A stretch of DNA of 64,000 nucleotides from Silene latifolia (lineage: Eukaryota > Streptophyta > Magnoliopsida > Caryophyllales > Caryophyllaceae). Below, piece by piece: positions 1-19,168 of the stretch. Location: the NCBI RefSeq assembly GCF_048544455.1, contig NC_133526.1, positions 9,626,001 through 9,690,000 on the forward strand, given 5' to 3'. Under the pieces are notes generated by a model. It saw only the letters and a list, made by a program, of their open reading frames with translations, made no database searches and was not told the origin of the DNA. The position numbers were made by a program, and so were the translations under genes. The stretch's first letter is position 1, and each line of letters begins with the position of its first letter.

Positions 1-1002
1 TTTTACATAATCATAATCATCTATAGAAAAGTTTTTTACTTCTTTGGTTCGATTTTGTTTTATATGTCATGCTCATATTTTTGTTAAATATCTTGATATA
101 AATATTGCTATTAAAACATTTTCGACCAATTCTATGATTGCTCATACATTTTTAGTTCCAGTCATTAAAAACAAAAACACCATATATGGAGAAACCCTGA
201 TTATGAAAACTCGTTTTGTTCCAATCATTTATTTACTAGACTAATGTTAGAATATTATTAAGCAAAAAAAATGATGCAATTAGTGGAAAAAATAGTAAAA
301 CATAGCCACACATTACAAATTTGTTTGATATAGAAAATATGGAGTGGCGGCCTTGTTCTTGCATATGGTTATGTTAATGTGGTCCTTCTAGTAATTATTG
401 CATCACAATTGACATGCGTAAAAATGTAATGTCGTTCGTCTTTATTATCCCTTTTAATGTAATTACGTTAGTGGGAGACATAATATGAAAAATACAAATT
501 AAATAACTTTCTCCACTTATACTTCGTATATGAGAGGTCTTTTAATAACCCTATTAAAAAACCGCCTCTTTAAAATTTTTGTGCAATTTTATTTGTTAAA
601 ATCAGTTAGGTTGAATTCCCTTTCTATCATTATCGATCAGCCATCACCTTGCCTTGCATGCTAGCCAATTTCCTTTTGAACTCCCTTTGCGTTAGTCTCG
701 TCAATAGTTGTCTTGATTTTTTGGCACAAAGATTAGTAAATGAGTGCAGGTATTTTTAGCAAGATTTGACGAGTTTTAGCAACGTACGAGTAAAAACTAC
801 TCCTAACTGTTTTTTAATGAGTGGTGTTGCCCAACAGCCCAAGTGTTATTCTTCATGTATAACTAAAAGTCAAAGAAAATTAAAATTTTCCAGATTAGAT
901 ACCTCATTGTATGGCTCATTAAATATCTCTAGATTTTTCGGCTCGTATGTGGATTGACATCTACCCAGACATTGTAGTTGTGCGTGGTTGTCACCGATGT
1001 AA
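1..1002. other. AT-rich intergenic sequence, nothing recognised
   Basis: No exon-like frame, RNA gene or element end could be supported here. The short open frames have no family resemblance and are typical of AT-rich chance frames. Confidence 0.6.
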
Positions 1003-1723
1003 TCTCCCTTACTACTAAGAGACTAAGAGAATAAAAATTCTCTTAGTTTTCCCGCCTAAATAAAATATTCTCTTAATGGGCCATTTTTGGATACTTTAAC
1101 TACCATGAAAAATGGGCTATAAATTGACAATCTTAAATAATTTTTCCTTTCCTATTTTAAAAGACTATCTCAAATAACATTTCTTTTCTATTCATTTTTA
1201 TTACTCTATCAAATTTTCTCTCTTTTTTACTCATCGAAAAGAACCGTGCATGTTTACAATTACACACACAAACTAAGAAGATGCAATATGTTCAATTGGA
1301 ACATTAATTACGTAGTTAAAAGATTTAATTTTATCACATAATAACAATTATAACCCTAATTAAATATATTGCGTTTCTACAGTTCTATTTTCTAGATTGA
1401 AAATTCAATACTTTTTGTATTAAGAAAGCTGTATGTTTCAAGATCATTATTGTTCATGATTAAAGATTCGAACTTTCGATCACCTTAAATATTTGTTTAC
1501 ACTTTTTAAAATTATAATTTGTTCGTAGTCTTTTGTTTTGTTCCCAAAAATAAATGTGTGAAAAAAATGTATTTTTTAAATTTTTATCGCTCCTATTATT
1601 CTCGAGCTATCACCTTTAGCAATATCTCAACGTTAAAAACAATTATGGAATTTTTATATTTTATTCTACTTTGTAAATTCCAAAAACTTAAAATATCGTG
1701 CATTTGCACGGGAGCTACACTAA
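1003..1723 (+). mobile_element. Non-autonomous Helitron
   Basis: The left end reads A|TCTCCCTTACTACTAAGAG, and TTTTCCCGCC follows about 50 bases later, a subterminal pattern common in plant Helitrons. The right end has a perfect hairpin (CGTGCA, 2-base loop, TGCACG), then nine bases and CTAA followed by T. That gives TC...hairpin...CTRR, inserted between A and T with no target duplication. At 721 bp it carries no Rep/helicase frame, so it would have needed an autonomous partner. Confidence 0.7.
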
Positions 1724-3614
1724 TTTAGGAATTAGTCTAATAAAAATCTTTTTTTCCCTCAAACAAAATAAAAAAGAAAATCAAAGACTATTTTATGGTG
1801 GTTTGCAAGAAAGTTTAAAACTATCTAGGCCTAAGAAAAACGAAAATTATCTATTTTTACTGCTGCCAAAAAAATAAAAAACGGAAATTATGAACTGAGT
1901 GCGGGAGAAGGGCTACAGAAAACCCTGTGACAACCTTGTGCAATTCCTTTCACATGCCAGTGCCACCCAGGCCCCAAGCCCCCAACCACTATGCCTATGG
2001 ACATGATTAAATTGTTTCAGTGACTAGGGTTACCAATCCAAATTTGTGGTCGATAAATTTCTCAGTAGTTTCATATACCGACAATTTTATATTTTACCTA
2101 CCGTATCATTTTTGAAGAACAATATATTGTGACATCCAGGTAGGGAAAAAGTAGAGATGATTAAATTATATCTAAAACAGAAACGTAAATTATTGACTAA
2201 AATATTCAGAAAAGAAAAGTGTAAATTATTGACTTGGACGAATGGAGTCGGTCATTGGTTTACATAACCTATTTTTCACTCATATCACTAAATAACATGT
2301 AGCCTCAAATGGTATTTTCTCATCTCTTTAGTCTTTGTGCTAAAATCAAATGTAAACAAATAATCGGGACGAAGAGCTTATCTTTTAACCGTAATGCTAG
2401 AGAAAATACCACGGTCCTTGCTACTTTGCATTCATCAAATAAAACCTAATATGCAATAACCTATAGTTTTTAAATAAACACAGTTAGCTCCCGGGCTATA
2501 AATCTTGTGGTGTCTTTGACAGCAAAATAAATACAAGTATACCAAATCTTGACCAAATCGTTTTTATTATATCTAATTTTTATGGTTTCAACGTACTGTA
2601 ACAGCTCATTGCAGCAATGCAGCATTAATAATAAAGAGTAGACTGGTAATGAATTAGGGAGCACTCTTCTGAGTTGAACTCTGGAATTATAAACCCCACG
2701 TAAAATACAGTAATCAACATATAAATATTTTGGGATCGATGTTGAAAAATACGTAGTAGATCATGTTTATATAATATACCGTAATTATATATACGGCACT
2801 GTGTACGCAAGATACATAATCCTTTACGTAAACAGTAATTATTGTGTGTGATCATTGTATAGTACGGCGGATAAAAAATAATCACTTTAATAAATTGTGA
2901 TAATTTTAGATTAATAAGAAATAGGCGCCATCTTTAATGTGGTTGTACCATACGACGATGTTATAATATAATATAAATTGCGTTTTAAGTAAATATGCCT
3001 AAAATGTGGGGACTTGTAAGCTGTCAAGGAGTAGAGAGCACCATATATAGACGACGTACGTTATGATTGCTTGCATGAATGGAGTTGAAAAATGCTTGAT
3101 TCTGCTGTCCATATATGTTAAATAATCATCAACTCCAGAGTGTTGTCCATCTTATTTTCATGCACTTGCTAACTTATGAAAATCATTGACAACATCTACA
3201 TCATTGGTAAGAATCTCATGTAAATCAATTAGGAAATTAGATTGCTTATGTAAATCACTAGACTCCTCTAAATAATGAAAATAATTGAAAAAATTTCATT
3301 TTTGTGTCTCGAGGTTTAACCTAATTACATTTTAGTAGTCTAAGGTTTGAATGATTTCACTTTAGTGCTTGAGATTTACTAGGTTATTTTTCACTTTAAT
3401 TTGCTGATTCGGGGTTTGAAAATAAATACTAAATTACATATTAATTGGAAATTTCACGTAACTTTAAAATACAAAAAACTACGGAGTATTTAAAATTGCT
3501 CAAAAATATGGATTTAGTCATGAATTTTACTTTAAGTTATCTAAGTGAGAAACACGAAACTAAAAATAAACTTTAAATTTTTCATAATTGACTTGTCGGA
3601 ATTCGACACGCACT
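1724..3614. other. AT-rich intergenic sequence with a decayed Stowaway-like remnant
   Basis: No gene is seen. Around 2240-2375 the ends resemble a degraded Stowaway MITE: the phrases GTCTTTGTGCTAAAATCAAA and CGGGACGAAGAG are also found in the better copies near 26 kb. The rest is unassigned. Confidence 0.4.
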
Positions 3615-4187
3615 CAGTGGCGAATCTAGGATTTATGGAATTGGGGTGTTTAGTAAAAGTTATAGCATAAAAAAACGCCAAAATATATTTACTCAAATCA
3701 GAGTCGTCTCTAACATTTGGGGGCCTTGTGCGATATTTAAAAGATAGCTACTTTTAACAATAACTTATATTCATATATAATTTTTAATTAATGCTTGATA
3801 AATACTAAAACAATAATCTCGTAATGGAGAGCGGCATCAATTTTCACCGAAATACTTATTTTTAAATATGATTACGCTTCTTTTAAATATCACTATATTG
3901 ACATTGTCATGGTGGTTGAATGAAGGTAAATAACAAATAAGTTAATGCAGGTTCGATCCTTCCTAACAACAATTTCAATTGATTTTTAATATACAAATTT
4001 ATAAATAAAAGTAAAAATGAAGTTGTTAGGGCTCGAATTCAGGTTGCCTCAAAGATAGGAGACTGTTTCTACCACTAAACCACTGAAGTTAATTAAAATA
4101 TAAGCACACAATTATACATATATCTTTGTTTATCAAGATTAATGGGGGTGAGGGTTCACTCTATCACCCTCTATAAATCCGCCCCTG
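3615..4187. mobile_element. hAT-like non-autonomous element
   Basis: The ends are inverted and similar: CAGTGGCGAATCTAGG at the left, and the complement CAGGGGCGGATTTATAG at the right. The eight flanking bases agree at five positions, as expected of an old 8-bp target duplication. Inside, around 4021-4100, is a tRNA-like stretch on the - strand (boxes TGGTTTAGTGGTAGA and GAATTCGAGCCC). It suggests a SINE remnant or an internal tRNA-derived segment. Confidence 0.5.
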
Positions 4188-4852
4188 TCCGCACCTTGAG
4201 TCGTTTTTCACCTGACCCGTCAAAAACTAGGGTCGGACCTAGGTCGAGCAAATCCAACCCGGACTTACCCTCAACTCTACCTTGGGCCGATTCTGGGCCC
4301 ACCTTCACGGTCTCAGCCAGTCTCCATCCACTTCCCCAGGCGGGTTCCGGGTCCGATTAGCCATACCCGGTTCTGAGTCAGCCCGGACCAAATGTTTGGC
4401 CACCCTTAAATTTCCCTCCATAATACAAACCTTTTAAAAAAATAAAAAATAAAAAAGGGTGGAGCACGTGAAAATATGAAGTGGGGAAGAAGAAATAATG
4501 AAAGATGGGACCTTGTTGCATTAGATGATGAATGGAACTGAAACCCAAAGAGATTCAAGTTGCTAAAAATGTGGACTGTCTCATCCTACCGCGAGCAACT
4601 AACTACTTCACCAACTTGTGTTACCCAATTACCAAACCCATTCTCGTTACGCTATAGTACATTAGCAGGTTTCCAGCTACTATTATGTCTCCTCATTTAT
4701 TTCTTCTATTCTCTTCTCTGTATATGTACCTCATTTTTGTCACTGCTTCATATCTTCCCTTTTTGGCCGTTTACCTCGTTATATCAACGTCACCGGACTG
4801 TCATTTCCTTCAAATCTTTTTCGAGGTACCCGTACATATTAATCAACACTAG
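4188..4852. other. Unassigned sequence with a GC-rich block
   Basis: The first 200 bases are unusually GC-rich for this region and the rest is ordinary. I recognise no gene or element. Confidence 0.4.
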
Positions 4853-4860
4853 TTATTGTA

Positions 4861-5170
4861 ATCAAGGCCGTCTTTGGGCCCGTGCGCCATTATTGTAATC
4901 AGGGCCGTCTTTGGCCCCGTGCGGGCGCACATGGCACCCAATTTTTGGGGCAGAAATCAAAAGTAAAAGTAAGAATAAATAAGTAGAGTACACAATATTC
5001 AATAAAGATAGTGTCTTGTTGGATAGTAATTAGGTTTCCAGATCTCGGGTTCAAGACTTAGTAGCCACATTTATATACTCTTTTTTAAAAAATTTGTTTC
5101 TTAAAATGTTAAATAGGGGCCTAATATCTAGAGTTTGCACAAGGGCCCCCAAAATCCCGAGACGGCCCTG
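4861..5170. mobile_element. hAT-type MITE with partly duplicated left end
   Basis: The inverted ends begin CAGGGCCGTCT, and the element is followed at 5171-5178 by TTATTGTA. The same 8-mer precedes it at 4853-4860 and occurs again at 4890-4897, after a 37-bp partial copy of the left end. An 8-bp duplication and CAGGG termini point to the hAT superfamily. No transposase frame is present. Confidence 0.65.
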
Positions 5171-5178
5171 TTATTGTA

Positions 5179-5454
5179 GATAGTCTAGCGGTGCAAAACG
5201 GTTTATTTATATAACAAATCACTCTTTTATTGATAGTAATAAATGAATGATTTTTAAACATAACATGAAAATGATTGTTTTTGAGTAAGGAAATAGACAG
5301 GATCCTTAGTTCTCAACGGTTCAGATTAATATTGTACCTCTTGAATATAAAGTTGACTACACCAATGGGGAAATTTAACTAGTTTGGTTCAATACAGTGA
5401 AAAATAGGATATTTCTCGTTTTAATTTTTTTTTCCTAGTTTATCCTATTTTATT
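5179..5454. other. AT-rich spacer
   Basis: Nothing recognised between the hAT-type MITE and the RTE LINE. Confidence 0.5.
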
Positions 5455-8136
5455 TATAGGAGTGGAGGAAATGCTAGTCAAATTGACTTCCTTTTGGTAA
5501 GGAATGTGTGGAGGAAAGAGTACACCGATTGCAAGGTCATACCCGGGAAAAGTGCCGTAACACAACATAGACTAGTGGTGCTTGATTTTCGGGGTAAGAG
5601 AGACTTGAGGAAGAGAAAGATAATCGGTGAGGCACGAATCAAGTGGTGGAAGCTACAAGGGGAAAACCAACAAGCGTTTTTGGATAAGGTTGGAAGTAGC
5701 GATATTTGGTCGGATTGCAAGGAGAAAGATATTGATGCAACGTGGGATAAATTGGAGCATGTTGTAAAGGATTTGGCGAGGGAGGTGTTAGGGAAATCTA
5801 AAGGGAATAAACCATCAAGTAAGGACACATCTTGGTGGAACGAGGAGGTAAAACAAGCGATAAAGACAAAACGTGAATGCTATAAGGTTTTGGGGAAATG
5901 CATGAGTGATGAGAACTTTGAAAAGTACAAGGAGGCTAGACGAGCCGCTAAAAAGGCAGTACGGGATGCGAGGGCAAAAGTTAACCAAGAAGTGTATGCC
6001 AGGTTGGACACGAGAGAAGGAGAAAAGGATATCTATAAACCGCTCGTATAAGAGACCCAAGAAGAGAGATATATTGGGAGAGTTAGGTGTGTGAAGGATA
6101 TGGACGACAAGGTTCTGGTTCAGGATAGCGAAATAAAGGCTAGATGGAGTTCTTACTTTGATACTTTATTCAATGGACATCAGGAACAAGGTTTTGGGGA
6201 TGTAGAAGTAACACCAAGCATGGTTAATCGGGAATTTGTGCGTAGAATTCAAAAGAGTGAAGTCCGAAAGGCGTTAAGGAAGATGGGGTCAAAGAAAGCA
6301 GAGGGTCCGGATGGTATACCCATAGAAGTTTGGAGGTGCTTCGGGGAGAAAGGGATCGAATGGGTAACCATGCTCTTCAACAAAATTTGGATGAGCAACA
6401 AGATGCCATCAGCTTGGAGGAGAAGCACTCTTGTTCCTTTGTACAAGAACAAAGGTGACGTTCAAGAGTGTTCCAACTATCGGGGAATCAAACTTATGAG
6501 TCATACGATGAAGTTATGGGAGCGGATAATCGAGCAAAGGCTTAGGAGATGTGTAGACATCTCGGATAACCAATTTGGATTTATGCCCGGGAGATCGACT
6601 ATGGATGCGATTTTTATCATGAGACAGTTGATGGAACAACATCGGGACAAGAAGAAGGACTTGCATATGGTTTTTATTGACTTGAAAAAGGCATATGATA
6701 GGGTACCAAGAGAAGTACTTTGGTGGGCTTTGGCGAGAAAGGGTGTGTCTCGAAAATATATTGACCTCATAAAGGACATGTATGAGGGGGCTAGTGCAAG
6801 TGTGCGCACTAATGTTTGGAGAACGGAAGAATTTCCCATTACCATCGGGGTGCATCAAGGTTCCGCACTTAGTCCTTTTCTCTTTGCCATAGTTATGGAT
6901 GAGTTGACGAGGGATATTCAGGATGACATCCCTTGGTGTATGATGTTTGCTGATGATATTGTGTTGATTGATGAGACGAAATAGGGGGTGGAGAGGAAGT
7001 TGGAATTGTGGAGGCAGACTTTAGAGACTCGTGGGTTTAGGTTGAGCGGGGAGTAAGACCGAGTATTTGAGGTGTCCGTTCACTAAAGTGGCGGGTGAGA
7101 TCCACGGAGGCGGGGAGTATTACTTTTGATGGGAATGTTGTCGAGGGGTCGATTTCTTGGATATCTAGGATCTATTATTCAAAAGGATGGGGAGTTAGAC
7201 GGAGATGTGGCTCACGAAAATTAAAGCGGGGTGGTTGAAATGGAAGGGTGCTTGGGTTTTTATGCGATAAAGATATGCCCCAAAGATTAAAGGAAAATTT
7301 TATCGCACGGCAATTAGGCTGCCTTACTTTACGATTCCCGAGTGTTGGGCGTGAAACATTGTCACATTCAAAAGATGAGTGTGGCGGAGATGCGTATGTT
7401 GAGATGGATGTGCGGACATACAAGGAAAGATCGATTAAGGAATGAGGTGATTAGGGAAAAGGTAAAAGTGGCGCCAATAGAGGACAAGATGATGGAAAAC
7501 CGACTAAGATGGTTTGGCCATGTGAGACGGAGACCTATGGGCGCACCCGGTTAGGAAGCGGAGACTTGGAGAAAGAAAAAGGCCCCTAGAGGTAGAGGAA
7601 GACCGAGACAGACATGGTTGAGAGTGATAGAGCACGATATGAGATTTCTGGGACTTGAGGAGAGTATGGTGACGGAGAGGGCACAATGGAGGGAAAGGAT
7701 ACATGTTGATTTCTAGTATTTTATTTTATTTTGACATATTTAGTGTTTTTATTTATTTTTTAAAAAAAAATTATTTGTTCTTCTCTCCTTTATTACATTT
7801 TTCTACCGACCACTTTCTTATATATTTTATTTGGTTTACTTTTAAGGCATTCCGGATCCTTAATTCTATTTCGGTTTTCAAAATCGTTTTACTCTTCCCT
7901 CTCAATTTAAATTTTAAGTTTTTATAAAAGAAAGTTGTAATTCGATTTTAAAACCTGTAAGCTTTACCTTGACTTTCCATTACTTTTTCGCTCCCCCTTT
8001 TTATTTTTATTTTTTCATTTTCCCTTTCTATTCGCTTTTTGTGGTGTGCGTTCACCTATGGATGGTTCTAAAAGATGATTCATGTCAGCCGACCCCGAAT
8101 CATTTTGGGATTAAGGCTCTGATGTTGTTGTTGTTG
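5455..8136 (+). mobile_element. RTE-clade LINE, 5'-truncated and decayed
   Basis: The element begins inside the AP-endonuclease domain (SGGNASQIDFLLVRN, about 5461-5505), so the 5' part is missing. A linker region follows, then a reverse transcriptase with GPDGIPIEVW, FIDLKKAYDRVP, HQGSALSPFLF and the catalytic FADD (about 6946-6957). The C-terminal region ends near 7710. A frameshift near 6050 and a stop at about 6982-6984 break the frame, and further breaks follow between 7000 and 7570. The 3' tail is a (TTG)n run at 8121-8136, typical of plant RTE elements. A second, 3'-only copy lies at 28611-29036. RTE elements copy themselves by target-primed reverse transcription; this copy cannot. Confidence 0.9.
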
Positions 8137-8697
8137 AAACATTACCCCTAAACTCCAAATTATAATTTTGCTAAAGACAGAGATGGGACTGATGCTCCCT
8201 AATTTGATAAGGAGATAAATGAGTAGACGTATTATAGAGAAAAGAACAAAATTAATTGGTCATGGCATTAACCATTTCACATGGAAACAATTTTAGTAGA
8301 CCAATGGCCATAATAGAGCAACAGGTAGCTAGAAATCTAGAATATAGAAGCGATAAATATAAATGCAGGTTACAGAGCATGTATTTGGATAACAACAACA
8401 ACAACAACTCGCCCAATTTGTTGTATATCTGCGATAAATTGATGACAATGACTAAATTATCAGAATATGGTCCCCTTCCTCACCCCAAACCAACACATTC
8501 ACACTTGCAATAATAACACATGACATAACTTTGAGATAAGGCCGATTTTAATATTGACGGGTTTGATCCAGGTCATGAATACCACACCTTGTGACTTTAC
8601 CAACTAAGCTAGTTAACATCTGATTAGTATTTTTCTTTATTATGATACGAGTAGGAATGATTTGAAGTCGCCAGCTTATAGTGATTTCTTGACACAG
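8137..8697. other. Sequence upstream of SCPL copy 1, no exon 1 found
   Basis: This is where exon 1 of the first carboxypeptidase might be expected. No frame ending in the conserved LWLNG motif before a donor was found here or further upstream in the window. Confidence 0.5.
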
Positions 8698-10718
<2,021 letters not shown>

Positions 10719-11727
10719 ACATCGATAATTCGATATCCACCACAATGATATGATACAAGCTCAAGAATTGTTGGTACTAAATAACTAGCAATACAGTATT
10801 TATTTAGGTGAAAGAATATTCATTCAATATTGTTATTGTCTCACATTGCTAATTGTAAAGCACATTCTTTTTACACAGAAACACATTGAAATAATAAAAA
10901 GATTGTCAGCATTTGGGTAACAATATTGGTATTCTGATATTCTGATGTTAATGACCTCTGATTGGACTATGACTTACAGCATGCAAGAGCCTGCTTGAAA
11001 TCGTTTCGATTAAAAATTCGAACATTTCTATTGATCTTTGACTAAAACAAAAAATATGGTGGTTGTTTAGTTGTTCTAAAAGGGCATGACTTGCTTTGTT
11101 GCTTCTTACTGAAGCCAGTTGGGTCCTGAAAATAAAAGTCAGAATGAAGAGATAGTGTAAAAAGTGGATCACAAATTCTTGTTTAAGACAGATGTATCTA
11201 AAACGAGTCAAATAGTATGAATAAGACAAAAGTAGAATGCAAAGAAAAAAAATAGAAAATTTGTTATACGCTCAGCTCAAATGGATGATATTTAACCCGT
11301 TTTAATGTTAAAACAACCTCCGTGTCCTAGGGGGAGACTAATTGAAAATGGATAAGAAGTTGGCAAAATGGTTGATCTCCAAAGAAAGTTGCAAAAGTTC
11401 ATATAAGACCATTTAAAGAATTAAAGGGACCAAACAGTGGGACTGTGGGAGCCTACATTGAAGTTAGAGTCATGAAGTCATCCCTTTAAATATGGGTAAA
11501 TATGGGTAACGGGTAGTGGACTTTTAGATGTCCAAACTTGCCCCCTCTTTTACTGACTGTTGAAGCAACTAACTAACTTCATCTGACCAAACTGATATAG
11601 AATTATGCTTTTTAGGGTTTTAAGATCATAATTTAGTGCAAAAAGGATCTTATATTAGGGTATGTAACATCGTTTGATAGTACTGAGTTTTAATACCATC
11701 ATACGCATATCGCATTAATACAGAGTA
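10719..11727. other. 3' flank of SCPL copy 1 and AT-rich spacer
   Basis: The first 200 bases are likely 3' UTR; AATAAT and AATAAA-like signals occur near 10890. Beyond that nothing is recognised. Confidence 0.4.
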
Positions 11728-12027
11728 CTAGTATAAATCCCGCGCGAATGCGTATTTTAGATAGAACCATTAAAAAAAAAACTTAATTTGAAATTTAATT
11801 GAAAATTTATTATTATTAATATTTTGTATCAACCGTGGAAAATGGAAAGTTCATTATAATCCAGATGTAGATATAATATAATAAAAGTCCAATAACAGAT
11901 ATGATATAATAAAAGTCTAATTACAGATATGATATAATAAAAGCTCAATTATAGCCAAATTCATTTAGGCGGGAAAATTTTGGAGAAGTCTTATTCTTTT
12001 AATATAAGGGGGGTTATATAATCCCGA
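11728..12027 (-). mobile_element. Small non-autonomous Helitron
   Basis: Read on the - strand it starts A|TCGGGATTATATAACC, has the TTTTCCCGCC subterminal motif, and ends with an imperfect GC-rich hairpin followed by CTAG and T at 11731-11727. It is 300 bp and non-coding. The 5' end is less certain than the 3' end. Confidence 0.55.
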
Positions 12028-12053
12028 TATTATATTAAGCATTTAATTTAGCC

Positions 12054-12234
12054 GTGGGGATCCTCTGTCCCACTTTTGTGTCCTATTGTGTGTGTGCCAC
12101 ACCACTTATATTTCGACACATCACTTGTGGTAAAATAAAATATTACAATATATATACTAATTTGTTGAGGTGTTAGAAGCTAAGTGGTGTGCCACACACA
12201 ATGGGACACCAAATAGGATACATGATTCTCACCG
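12054..12234. mobile_element. TIR-bearing MITE upstream of SCPL copy 2
   Basis: About 50 bases at the left (ending GTGCCACACCACTTA) recur inverted at the right. The element is non-coding and its target duplication was not resolved, so the superfamily is unassigned. It lies about 220 bp upstream of the SCPL start codon. Confidence 0.55.
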
Positions 12235-12300
12235 ATAATAACATTTATGTAAACGAAACCGTGTTAAGGCTCAGAAAAGAAAATTTAATTCAAATAATAG

Positions 12301-12309
12301 TATATAAGG
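12301..12309 (+). promoter_or_regulatory. Possible TATA box of SCPL copy 2
   Basis: TATATAAGG lies about 150 bp upstream of the chosen ATG at 12455. A second AT-rich candidate (TATATATATC) lies near 12370. Assigned by position and motif only. Confidence 0.35.
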
Positions 12310-12454
12310 TTAGGTAATGGCTTATTAACAGCAACATTGTTCCTGGTGTATTTTAGTTAATATCATCATTATATATATCAACAGTCCACAGGTGACAGGT
12401 ACCTCTACCAAAACAAATAGTAAAATCCCACAACTCCCACCCCTTAAACTAGAG

Positions 12455-16972
<4,518 letters not shown>

Positions 16973-17201
16973 TCTTCATCATCCCCTTTTTGTGCATTAT
17001 ATATTTAGGTCTACACTTGTAAAAACTTCATTTTTCTAGCAATTCTTTTATTTATAGAAATGTATGTAAAACTCATACATATGAGATTCTTCACTACATA
17101 TCAAGGGTTTCCGATGCAATTATTCAACTCATAAACATTACAACAACTTAATAACACAGTAAACTAACAAAGATGTCTTCGTTCAGTGATTAAGCCAGAA
17201 G

Positions 17202-17903
17202 TTAAAAGGCCAACTTAAGCCTTGGACAATCAACAAGATAAGCAAAGCCGTAAGCCATATTGATAAGAGTAGCCTCGTGCAAGTCAGGCGACGAAGTGGC
17301 GGTAGCATCAGTAGAGAAAAACACCCTAAACCCTCTAACAAACGCTTCTCTAGCAGTCGTCTCGCAACACACGTTAGTCACAACACCTGTGATTATCACC
17401 TCCTTCACTCCCAACTCCCCCAGTCTCTCCTCCAACCGCGTGTTCCTAAACGCGCTATATGTATCCTTCTCCACCACCTCCACTTCACCTTCAAGATTAG
17501 AACTCACGTCGTTCATGACTTTACCAGATAAGCTAGCTGCTGCAATTACTTCAGGGATGAGCTGGGACTCTGGGGTGCCATCAAAGATGAGGTCCCCGTC
17601 CCACCACTCCCCGAGGACGCCACCGTCGTCGCCCGGCTTGTGACGGTGGCGCGTAAATATTATGGGGATGCCCGCTCGTCGGCAGAGCTGGATTGTTGTG
17701 GTGATGGTAGGAAGAATTGGTTGAGCCATGGGAGCAAAGTAGTTCTGCATGTCTATAACCAGAAGGGCTGATGTTTTCGGGTCAGGCAAACGTTGACGGA
17801 TTTCGTACTTGTGGTATGTTGATGAGGAGGAGGCTAATTTGGTTGCCATGTTTTGTTGGTTGATAGAATACGATGATGGTGATAAATTTTTGATAAGCTG
17901 CAA
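17202..17903 (-). CDS. NIC2: Nicotinamidase (isochorismatase-fold hydrolase)
   Basis: A single-exon frame of 233 residues; plant nicotinamidases turn nicotinamide into nicotinate in the NAD salvage pathway. The isochorismatase-family triad is visible: Asp51 in [10 protein letters not shown], Lys146 in EKDTYSAF and a Cys at 179 or 180 in [22 protein letters not shown] and [12 protein letters not shown] near the end match what I remember of Arabidopsis NIC2/NIC3. A second in-frame ATG at 17849 ([10 protein letters not shown]) fits the usual family start, so the first 18 residues may be untranslated. It lies tail-to-tail with SCPL copy 2, 230 bp apart. Plant isochorismatase-like proteins of other specificity are the alternative. 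Confidence 0.9.
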   Translation of the reverse strand: MQLIKNLSPSSYSINQQNMATKLASSSSTYHKYEIRQRLPDPKTSALLVIDMQNYFAPMAQPILPTITTTIQLCRRAGIPIIFTRHRHKPGDDGGVLGEWWDGDLIFDGTPESQLIPEVIAAASLSGKVMNDVSSNLEGEVEVVEKDTYSAFRNTRLEERLGELGVKEVIITGVVTNVCCETTAREAFVRGFRVFFSTDATATSSPDLHEATLINMAYGFAYLVDCPRLKLAF

Positions 17904-19168
17904 GTATGAAGAAGCCTCCAGAAATTGAGACTTTTCTGATGGAGGTCATTTTCAGGAGTCTTATTATATGGGTACATCATACATGTGGCATGATGTTATA
18001 CATATGGCACACGGGCCATGTACACAATTTTTTTTTTCGGTGACGAGGAAACCCGCAACCGTTACCATCAGTACGCACTGAGTAAGTCCTCGGGTATACG
18101 AAATGTGTGATTTTTGCCCTGAACTTTTTAGGTGTTTTTTTTTTGCATAAAATACAATTAAACCTACAAAGTTGGGTAACTTTTACTTTTTAAGTTTTTC
18201 TCTTCTATTTTTTCAAGGCTCTCTCACTAATAGAGGGTTCTAAAAGGGCTCTAAAACTAATGTGAGAAGGTAAAAATATGCTCAAAAATGAAAAATATAA
18301 AGAATTCACCGACACAGTAAATAGATTACATATATGAATATTTGGGACAAAGGGAATATCCGTGTGAACGAATGAGGCGGCATTACGCAAGTTTGAAACA
18401 ATTAGTAAGTGAAGCTCTAAAAACATTCAAACCTGTGACTGGCCACCGAAAGTACGCCCAAAAAATTGACTGATGCAACGACATATAACAACCTCATCAG
18501 AAATCTGAGTTGGAAGTGTATAGATGTTGAACGGCAATAAAATGCATGAAACGATGAAACGGTTCGCATGCTGTCACTGTTTCAATGAGCTAACTACCCA
18601 ACAAGCTAACTTGTGGTTCTGTCAGTCACCAAGTCTCAACAACCATGTTTATCACAGATGTAGGCAATGTGGTGCCAAGGCTAACAACAATGCTTTCCGC
18701 ACAAACTAAGATGCTTACAAGAATTAATAGATGAATGCAAAAAATTTGTGCAAATCTGAATATGATTTTCCTGTACGGTTATCAAGAAGAATGTAACACT
18801 AGAAAAACTCCACTATTCAGAATATAACACAGCCAGAACACTTTTGGATGTCGGATAGCCCCATCTCTTTTCACAGAACTTTCTAACATCTGATGGGTCC
18901 TTGGCTCTTAACCTTAATAAAAGTACTTATTGAGAAAATCCGAGCCCAAAAACTTGGCTAGCATTCAAATTTAATGCAAACAGGCAGAGGTCAAGTATCA
19001 CTGAGAATTCGAGATAGCATCAAATGCAGTCTCATCCTTTAACAAGTGATGCTGGAAGGAACTTCCAAATTCACATCACATTTATCAGGTGAATATTAAT
19101 TATATAATGTCACTTCACCTAAACCCAAAGTCAAAAAAATCAGTGAAAAGGGAATCAGGTTACCCCAA
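17904..19168. other. Spacer between nicotinamidase and succinyl-CoA ligase genes
   Basis: The first part holds the nicotinamidase promoter. Around 18025-18110 a short - strand piece ends in an A-run (CGTCACCG then A10) and looks like the 3' end of a SINE or LINE. The 18.2-19.1 kb part includes the likely 3' UTR of the ligase gene. Nothing else is recognised. Confidence 0.4.

Noticed and set aside
4021-4100. Possible tRNA gene on the - strand
   Set aside because: Box-like words lie inside a hAT-like element, and no cloverleaf is evident.
4142-4360. Pro/Ser-rich frame on the + strand
   Set aside because: A chance frame in a GC-rich block overlapping the hAT-like end; no homology recognised.
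5478-7704. Several long - strand frames opposite the RTE LINE
   Set aside because: Shadow frames of the reverse transcriptase coding strand.
18524-18709. Small frame with CxxC and CRQCGAK pairs
   Set aside because: The cysteines do not match a zinc-binding family, and there is no start context or splice partner.
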